DNA of 64,000 nucleotides from Hyalangium ruber (GTDB lineage: Bacteria; Myxococcota; Myxococcia; Myxococcales; Myxococcaceae), in NCBI RefSeq assembly GCF_034259325.1, contig NZ_JAXIVS010000005.1, forward strand, positions 372,001 to 436,000, in the 5' to 3' direction. This document shows positions 8,941-14,545 of the stretch, piece by piece (within the stretch, counting starts at the first letter, position 1; each line of letters opens with the position of its first letter). The notes beneath the pieces were generated by a model. The model searched no databases. It was not told the DNA's origin and worked only from the letters and a program-made list of their open reading frames with translations. The translations under genes and the position numbers were made by a program.

Positions 8941-9191
8941 GAGTGTGCGACCCGTGGGTTGGCGCGAACGAAAGTTGATCCGCGCGGGGATGGCGTCGAT
9001 CCGGCCGGAAGGAGTCGACCTCCTCGGCGTGTGACGCGGGAGCACCAGCGCCCGTCGCTCCGCTCAGCAGTCAGGTTCCCCAGGGTCCGCCCCGCCGCCC
9101 GATGACCGGGCAGGCTCCTCCGCGAAACCGTCACGCTCCGCGGGCTTCGTCACATGTTTTTTGGCCCCCCTCCATTTCATGGAACGCGGTG
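8941..9191. promoter_or_regulatory. Divergent control region of the biosynthetic island
   Basis: This 251-base non-coding region separates the ribA arm (minus strand) from the FMN reductase gene (plus strand) and should hold both promoters. It contains a small dyad (AGGAG, TCGAC, CTCCT) near 9021-9035 and a T6 tract near 9156-9162. I could not identify convincing -35/-10 boxes or an FMN riboswitch. Confidence 0.4.
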
Positions 9192-9842
9192 ATGCCCGGA
9201 GCCAAGTACCTCATGACCCCCCAAGAGACGCTGAAGGTCTCCATCATCGTAGGAAGCCACCGTCCCCAGTCGCAGTCGGCGAAGGTGGGGCACTTCTTCC
9301 GGCGCCTGTTCCTGCGTGGCGGCATGGGCCGCGAGGCCTTCCTCCATGATCTGGCGGAGACCCCGCTGCCCTTCTGGGACGAGGGCGTCTGGAGCGGTAC
9401 CGAGCAGTGGAGCCGCACGTGGGAGCCCGTCTCCCAGGAATTGGCGCGCTCGGATGGGCTCGTCCTCGTGACGCCCGAGTGGGGCGGCATGGCCACTCCG
9501 GCCCTCAAGAACTTCTTGTTGCTGTGCAGCAACGGCGTGGTGCGCCACCGCCCCGTGCTCATCGTCTCGGTGTCCGCCTCACGCGGCGGCACCTACCCCA
9601 TCGCCGAGCTGCGCATGGCGAGTGGAAAGAATTCGCACCTGTGCTTCATCCCCGAGCACATCATCGTCCGGCAAGTCACGCAGGTGCTCAATGATGACGA
9701 AGCACCCGCCAATGACGAGGACGCCTATCTGCGCGGCCGGCTCGTGTACGCGATGAACATGCTCGTCGAGTACTCCCGGGCGCTGCGGCACGTCCGCACC
9801 AGCCCGGTGATGCAGGAGCAGCGCTTCCGCTACGGCATGTGA
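9192..9842 (+). CDS. NADPH-dependent FMN reductase-like flavoprotein
   Basis: The 216-residue product has the flavodoxin-like fold of the NADPH-dependent FMN reductase family. The phosphate-binding loop is VSIIVGSHRPQSQSAKV near the N-terminus, and GLVLVTPEWGGMATPALKNF is the flavin-contacting loop with the family's P-E-W/Y-x-G signature. Such enzymes bind FMN and reduce flavins or quinones using NAD(P)H. The start is uncertain: ATG at 9192 or at 9213 (MTPQETLKVS), neither with a strong ribosome binding site. It faces away from ribA and converges on the VOC gene, ending three bases before it. In this island it may carry out a redox step on the pyrimidine-derived product; this is inference. 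Confidence 0.85.
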   Translation: MPGAKYLMTPQETLKVSIIVGSHRPQSQSAKVGHFFRRLFLRGGMGREAFLHDLAETPLPFWDEGVWSGTEQWSRTWEPVSQELARSDGLVLVTPEWGGMATPALKNFLLLCSNGVVRHRPVLIVSVSASRGGTYPIAELRMASGKNSHLCFIPEHIIVRQVTQVLNDDEAPANDEDAYLRGRLVYAMNMLVEYSRALRHVRTSPVMQEQRFRYGM

Positions 9843-9844
9843 GT

Positions 9845-10255
9845 TCAGATCCCCTTCAAGGGTTGGCCGTAGGTGAACTCCACCACGTGCCCATCCGGAT
9901 CCCGGACCTGCAGGAAATGGCCCACGGGAGCCGGTGCCTCACGCAGCGCCGAGACAGTGATGGCGCCCGCGCGGCTCGCGATTTCCTTTAATTGTGAGAG
10001 GGATTCCACCTGGAATCCGAGATGGTTGAAAGGATTTACAACCTTGTCGACGGTCAACACCAGGACGAACACGGGCGGCTCGGAGCGCGATGCTCGCGGC
10101 GCCAGCCACACCGTGTCGTTCCCGGGGCGCCGGTCGAGCACGAGCTGCATGTCGCACCAGGACTCATAAAACGCAATGGACTTAGAAAGGTCCGTCACAA
10201 TCAGCGTGAGATGAGTCAAATAGATAGACGGTTTTGAAGATGAATTATCAGACAT
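9845..10255 (-). CDS. VOC-fold (glyoxalase/dioxygenase superfamily) protein
   Basis: The 136-residue protein has two beta-alpha-beta-beta-beta modules of the vicinal oxygen chelate fold, starting with IYLTHLTLIVTDLSKSIAFY and ending with VRDPDGHVVEFTYGQP. Candidate metal ligands are the His of THLTL, the His of FNHLGF and the Glu of VVEFTYG, the His-His-Glu pattern of extradiol dioxygenases and fosfomycin-resistance proteins. The ATG at 10255 follows AGGG; an in-frame ATG at 10300 is an alternative. It is the only minus-strand gene inside the right arm. The known toxoflavin-degrading enzyme (toxoflavin lyase) also has this fold, so a self-protection role is a reasonable but unproven idea. Confidence 0.82.
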   Translation of the reverse strand: MSDNSSSKPSIYLTHLTLIVTDLSKSIAFYESWCDMQLVLDRRPGNDTVWLAPRASRSEPPVFVLVLTVDKVVNPFNHLGFQVESLSQLKEIASRAGAITVSALREAPAPVGHFLQVRDPDGHVVEFTYGQPLKGI

Positions 10256-10339
10256 TTTCGCAACCCTGACAGCGAGAACGACAGCCTCGGACAGCTTCAT
10301 GAGTGTCCTCGCGAAAGTCAACGCGTTGCATGACGAGCT

Positions 10340-10358
10340 TCGACGTACTGAACGTCGA
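10340..10358. promoter_or_regulatory. Inverted repeat upstream of the peptide gene
   Basis: Perfect 7-base arms TCGACGT and ACGTCGA flank the spacer ACTGA, 60 bases before the ATG of the peptide gene and 85 bases upstream of the divergent VOC gene. A second, shorter dyad (CCACA, TGG, TGTGG) lies at 10369-10381. The position fits an operator, but no regulator gene is present in the island. Confidence 0.4.
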
Positions 10359-10417
10359 TGACCAGGCGCCACATGGTGTGGACCTGGAGAACCAAGCAGC
10401 ACCAGGAGACAGTAGCC

Positions 10418-10552
10418 ATGAACAAGACGAACACCACCGCCCAGACCACCAACAGCCAGGAGCTGCGCGCCCCCGATTCCTTCAACGTCGAGGTGAAGAG
10501 CGGCATCAAGGCGGGTCGCGGCGGCGCCGTGCTCGTGGCCGAGCCGGCCTGA
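10418..10552 (+). CDS. Short peptide, candidate RiPP/bacteriocin precursor
   Basis: This 44-residue ORF starts with ATG and has AGGAG about nine bases upstream. Residues 1-28 are polar and rich in Asn, Thr and Gln, like a leader. Then comes KSGIKAGRGG, and the last eight residues are AVLVAEPA. The Gly35-Gly36 pair is a plausible cut site for the C39 peptidase encoded downstream at 14546, giving an eight-residue core; cleavage at Gly29 would give a longer one. The core has no Cys, Ser or Thr, so lanthionine or azole chemistry is unlikely. A strong hairpin terminator follows at 10565-10607, as often seen for highly expressed precursor genes. I recognise no family. The precursor role is inferred from size, position and the exporter. 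Confidence 0.68.
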   Translation: MNKTNTTAQTTNSQELRAPDSFNVEVKSGIKAGRGGAVLVAEPA

Positions 10553-10564
10553 GTGTCCACACCC

Positions 10565-10607
10565 CAGCGGCGGAGCGGGGCACCTGCCCCGCTCCGCTGC
10601 TGTTTTT
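10565..10607 (+). terminator. Strong intrinsic terminator after the peptide gene
   Basis: A 17-base-pair stem (10565-10581 with 10586-10602, one G-T wobble) closes on a four-base loop and runs straight into TTTTT. It lies 12 bases after the peptide stop and 22 bases before the next gene. It should end most transcripts after the peptide gene and let limited read-through reach the FGE-like, WD-repeat and exporter genes. Confidence 0.88.
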
Positions 10608-10629
10608 CTCTGCACGGAGGTGGGTCTTC

Positions 10630-11385
10630 ATGTCGTCGTTGCACTTTCAGCTCATGCCCATTCCCGCCGGTGAGTTCCAGATGGGCTCGACCGCGGTGGA
10701 AGTCGACCGGGCCGTGGAACGCTGGCAGGACCACCTCATCGACCCTGACTACAAGCCCGTCTTCCGGCGCTGGCTCGAGAAGGAGAGCCCGGCCCACCGC
10801 GTGGCCGTCGAGGCCTTCCACCTCGCCCGCTTCCCGGTCACCAACGGCCAGTACCGCGCCTTCGTGGAGCACACGGGGCATGCACCGTCCCGCTCGCTGC
10901 GAGAGCGCCTTCCGGATGACCACCCCGTCTGGGGCCTCTCCGGCGCCGACATCGAGGCGTTCCTGAGCTGGGCCCGCGATCTGACGGGCATGGCCCTGCG
11001 CCTGCCCACCGAGGCCGAGTGGGAGTACGCGGCGCGAGGGCCGAAGCACCTCGAGTACCCCTTCGGAAACGAGTTCGACTCCCAACGGTGCAACACCCAC
11101 GAGTCGGGGCTCGGCACCACCACCAGCGTGTTCCGCTATGCGGACTACCCCTCGCCCTTCGGCGTCTGCGACATGGCCGGCAACGTCGAGGAGTGGACCG
11201 CCTCGCCCTATGCCCCCTACCCCGGGGGAGATTTCATCCAAGACAACCTGACCGAGGCCCTGGGGCAACAGTACGCGGTGCTCCGTGGCGGGTCCGCCGA
11301 GTGCGGAGGCGATCTCACCCGCTGCGCGCGCCGGCATGGGCCCCACCCCCGCTTCGAGCTGATCGGCTTCCGGCTGGCCTTCTAA
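10630..11385 (+). CDS. FGE/SUMF1-type (sulfatase-modifying factor) domain protein
   Basis: The 251-residue protein is a single FGE-sulfatase domain. It opens with MPIPAGEFQMGS, continues with FPVTNGQYRAFVEHTG, LRLPTEAEWEYAARG and FGVCDMAGNVEEWT, and closes with GFRLAF. The family includes the copper-dependent formylglycine-generating enzyme, ergothioneine and ovothiol synthase domains, and many oxidative enzymes of unknown reaction. Near the C-terminus RGGSAECGGDLTRCARR has two cysteines six residues apart, not the C-x4-C pair of true FGE, so formylglycine formation is doubtful. The ATG follows CGGAGG. A domain of this type is also found in toxoflavin operons (ToxD, from memory). It could oxidise the pyrimidine intermediate or the peptide; which one is unknown. 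Confidence 0.88.
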   Translation: MSSLHFQLMPIPAGEFQMGSTAVEVDRAVERWQDHLIDPDYKPVFRRWLEKESPAHRVAVEAFHLARFPVTNGQYRAFVEHTGHAPSRSLRERLPDDHPVWGLSGADIEAFLSWARDLTGMALRLPTEAEWEYAARGPKHLEYPFGNEFDSQRCNTHESGLGTTTSVFRYADYPSPFGVCDMAGNVEEWTASPYAPYPGGDFIQDNLTEALGQQYAVLRGGSAECGGDLTRCARRHGPHPRFELIGFRLAF

Positions 11386-11430
11386 TCCCTCTCAAAGACT
11401 CTCAAACGATTTCACCTCTGGAGAATGCGG

Positions 11431-13386
11431 ATGAATTACCTGCGCAAGATTTCGGCCTTCGCTGTGGACCCCACCGAGCAGTATGTGTTCGCGGCGACGA
11501 TCGGAGGGCAGCTCTTCTCCGTGCATGTGGATGACTTCACCATTGACTCGGAGGTGCAGTCTCACACCGCCGGCATCGAGGCGGTGGCGGTACACCCGAC
11601 GCTGCCGTACCTGGCCACGCTCGGCGTCGACTACAAGGTGGTGCTGTGGGATCGCGAGGATCCGCGCCGCCTCCGCAAGCTCCAGACCGTCAACCTGCGC
11701 GATATCCAGTCGGACGAGTACAACTACTCCACCCAGCTTCCCCTCTCCTGCCCGCTCGCGTTCCACCCCACGGAGCGCAAGCTCCTCACGCACAACCCCA
11801 ACGGCGCGCTGACGGAGATCGCCTTCGATGAAGCGCGCTCCGAGTCGCTGTGGGCGGTGGGGCTCTTCCAGGAAGCGGATGGCATGGCCTACGACGTGGA
11901 CTACGTCCGCTACCTGGTCGGCTCCGACCTCATCTTCTGCTCGACGTTCGGCGGGCACGTGGCTGTCGTCGATCCCCGCAAGCCGCAGGAGCCGCTCGTG
12001 CGCTGGCGGTACGACAAGCGGACCATCCACTGCGCCGCGCACGTGGAGGGCACCGACTACCTGCTCGCCAGCGACACGCGCCGAGTCATCCGCTTCGATG
12101 CCAGCGGGAAGAAGCAGCCGCTCGTGGGCCCTCCGGTGGTCCGCGACCACCTGGAGCAGGTGTCCCTCAACAAGGTGTCGGGCCGCGCGCTGGTCTCCAG
12201 CTTCGACCGCACCGTGGTGGAGATCGACCCCGTCACCTGCGAGCGCAAGCGTGTCGTCCTCGAGACGCCCTTCAAGCTGCGGTGGATCCACAACTTCGAG
12301 CGGGATCCGGATCAGGTGGTGGTGCAGTGCCGCAACGGCGCGCTGTACCGGGCGGATCTGAGCCGCAAGCGGCCCATCGGCGTCATCAAGCACACGCCCA
12401 ACGCCCTGTGGACGGGGGCGCGCGTGAGCTCGCGCGAGCTCGTCATCGCGGGCGAGGGGCCCGAGCAGCTCCGGGTGCGCGTGGAGGAGGCCAACCCCGC
12501 CACGATGGAGACGCGCCTGTCCGCCAAGTGGGAGACGCTCCCCGCCTCCCGAGGCTCCTACGCCAAGCGCATGGTGCGCCACGAGCCGACCCGGTCCCTG
12601 GTGCAGGCGCGCTCCGATGGGAACATCCTCGTCATCCGCGAGGGCGTGACGCGGCCCCTGGTCCGGCTGCCGTCGCCGCTCCGGGACATCGCCGCCGCGC
12701 CCGAGGGGAACGATCTGTTCGCCATCACCGAGGACGGGCGCGCCTACCGCATCGACCTGGAGACGGGCCGGATCGCAGCCGAGTACTTCACCGGCGAGGA
12801 GCCCCTCTGGTCGCTCGCCTACAACCCCGAGCGCCGGCTGCTGGCCGTCTGCGAGCGGCAGGGCCAGCTGACGATCCTCCGGGCGGAGGACCTCTCGGTG
12901 GCGCTCAACGTCCAGGACTCGTGGGCTCCGAAGCGGATGGCCTGGCGCGACGCGGACCGGCTGCTCGTGGGGCGCGGCGCGGAGCTGTACCAGCTCAACG
13001 TGGCCACCGGCGCGATGGAGCAGGCCATCCCCCGCATCGGCAACACCATCGAGGACTTCGCCTGGGACGACGAGCGCCGCTACCTCGCGCTCTGCACGTA
13101 CCTGCGCCGCATCTACGTCTTCGACTTCAAGACGTTCCGCGAGCTGTCCTCCACGGGCTTCGATCTCGACTTCCCCAAGGGCGTGCTCTGGCTCCCCCGG
13201 GATCGCGCGGATGGCGCGCACCCGTATGAGTTCCTCGCCTTCGGGCGCTCCGGCGTCGTCCGGCGCTACTGGGTCCACGACGACTACCTGCACCAGATGG
13301 GCGTGGTGGAGATCCCGCCGTCCACGCCGATCCACGACGACTCGGGGGTGCGAGTGCCCGACGTAGCCCAGGTAGCCGCCCGCTAG
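11431..13386 (+). CDS. Second WD-repeat-like beta-propeller protein
   Basis: The 651-residue product has repeated propeller blades such as VAVHPTLPYLATLGVDYKVVLWD, LWSLAYNPERRLLAVCERQG and IEDFAWDDERRYLALCTYL. They are more diverged than those of the WD protein at 6554-8272. No signal peptide is present. GGAG precedes the ATG at 11431 at a proper distance; the ATG at 11425 would sit one base from it, so 11431 is preferred. It follows the FGE-like gene by 45 bases and precedes HlyD by nine, inside one operon. Its role is unknown; it may hold the modifying enzymes and the peptide together. Confidence 0.75.
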   Translation: MNYLRKISAFAVDPTEQYVFAATIGGQLFSVHVDDFTIDSEVQSHTAGIEAVAVHPTLPYLATLGVDYKVVLWDREDPRRLRKLQTVNLRDIQSDEYNYSTQLPLSCPLAFHPTERKLLTHNPNGALTEIAFDEARSESLWAVGLFQEADGMAYDVDYVRYLVGSDLIFCSTFGGHVAVVDPRKPQEPLVRWRYDKRTIHCAAHVEGTDYLLASDTRRVIRFDASGKKQPLVGPPVVRDHLEQVSLNKVSGRALVSSFDRTVVEIDPVTCERKRVVLETPFKLRWIHNFERDPDQVVVQCRNGALYRADLSRKRPIGVIKHTPNALWTGARVSSRELVIAGEGPEQLRVRVEEANPATMETRLSAKWETLPASRGSYAKRMVRHEPTRSLVQARSDGNILVIREGVTRPLVRLPSPLRDIAAAPEGNDLFAITEDGRAYRIDLETGRIAAEYFTGEEPLWSLAYNPERRLLAVCERQGQLTILRAEDLSVALNVQDSWAPKRMAWRDADRLLVGRGAELYQLNVATGAMEQAIPRIGNTIEDFAWDDERRYLALCTYLRRIYVFDFKTFRELSSTGFDLDFPKGVLWLPRDRADGAHPYEFLAFGRSGVVRRYWVHDDYLHQMGVVEIPPSTPIHDDSGVRVPDVAQVAAR

Positions 13387-13395
13387 GAACCGCCC

Positions 13396-14541
13396 ATGTC
13401 CTACGACTTCCGCGACTCGCTCAGTGCCCTCGAGGACCGTGGCCGCCACACGGTGGCCATTGGCACCGTGTTGGTGGTGCTGGCCATCTGGAGCGCCTGG
13501 CTGGTGCTGGGCCGGGTGTCCCTCTATGTCACCAGCAGCTCGTCGCGCATCGAGGTCGCGGGGGCCGCCTTCCCCGTGGAGCCCACGGTCCCCGGGAGGG
13601 TCGTCTCCTCCTCCCTCCAGCTCGGCCAGCGCGTCCGCAAGGGCGACGTGCTCGTCCGGCTGGAGGCGCGGGAGCAGGAGTACCTGCTGAATGAGCAGAA
13701 GGCCCGGCGGGAGGCCCTGGAGCAGGAGCTGGCGGCGCTGGGCACGCAGCTCGAGGCCGAGAACAAGGCCCTGGAGGGCGTCCGTCAGCTCGCCGACGCG
13801 TCCCGGGGTGAGTCCTCCGCGCGCAGGCAGGAGGCCGCGATCGCCGCGCAGGAGGCCGCCAAGGAGGCCGAGCGACTCCAGCCGCTGCTGGAGAAGCGCT
13901 TCATCTCGGCGGCCGAGTACGAGGCGAAGGTCCACGCGGCGGGTCGCCAGCGGGCCTCGAGCCGGGCGGCGGGGTTCTCCTCGGAGCGCAGCTCCGCCGA
14001 GATGCGAGTGAGCGAGGGAGACCGCATCGCGCGGATCGCCGAGCTCGAGCGGCAGAGCAGCAACCTCCTGGGGGAGCGCAACGCGCTGGACGCCGCGATT
14101 CCGCGCCTCCAGGCCGAGCTCGACAAGCGCGTCATCGTCGCCCCCGCGGACGGCACCATCGGGAGCGTCATGGCGATTCAGCAGGGCATGAACCTGACCG
14201 CCGGGCAGCGGCTGGCGACGGTGGTCCCCGAGGGAGGAGACCTGCAGATCGTCGCCTACCTGCCCGCCCCCGAGGCCCTGGGCCGGGTGCGCGAGGGACA
14301 GCAGGCCCGGCTGCGGCTGGATGGTTTCCCGTGGACCCAGTACGGCGCCATCGAGGCTCGGGTGGTGCGGGTCGCGGAGGAGGACAGCGAGGGGAAGATC
14401 CGCGTCGAGCTGGGCTCCCTCTCCGAGTCGGTCCGCACGGTGGCGCTCAAGCACGGCCTGACCGGCAGCCTCGAAGTGCAGGTCGATCGCCTCTCGCCCC
14501 TCTCTCTCGTCTTCCGCCGGCTCGCCGGCTCCGTGGGTTGA
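13396..14541 (+). CDS. HlyD-family membrane fusion protein
   Basis: The 381-residue protein has a short cytoplasmic N-terminus, one membrane helix (about residues 20-40), a lipoyl-like half (PGRVVSSSLQLGQRVRKGDV), and a long coiled coil rich in Glu, Ala and Arg (about residues 90-235). The second lipoyl half (VIVAPADGTIGSVMAIQQGM) and a beta-barrel complete it. This is the periplasmic adaptor that links an inner-membrane ABC exporter to an outer-membrane channel. It is followed four bases later by a C39-peptidase ABC transporter and then a second ABC protein. This three-gene order matches NHLM-type bacteriocin export systems. No outer-membrane TolC gene is visible nearby. Confidence 0.92.
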   Translation: MSYDFRDSLSALEDRGRHTVAIGTVLVVLAIWSAWLVLGRVSLYVTSSSSRIEVAGAAFPVEPTVPGRVVSSSLQLGQRVRKGDVLVRLEAREQEYLLNEQKARREALEQELAALGTQLEAENKALEGVRQLADASRGESSARRQEAAIAAQEAAKEAERLQPLLEKRFISAAEYEAKVHAAGRQRASSRAAGFSSERSSAEMRVSEGDRIARIAELERQSSNLLGERNALDAAIPRLQAELDKRVIVAPADGTIGSVMAIQQGMNLTAGQRLATVVPEGGDLQIVAYLPAPEALGRVREGQQARLRLDGFPWTQYGAIEARVVRVAEEDSEGKIRVELGSLSESVRTVALKHGLTGSLEVQVDRLSPLSLVFRRLAGSVG

Positions 14542-14545
14542 TTTC

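Noticed and set aside
8941-9191. FMN riboswitch upstream of ribA
   Set aside because: I looked for the conserved RFN helices and their GGGGxAGGGTGAAA-like blocks and found none on the minus strand. ribA here does not seem to be under flavin control.
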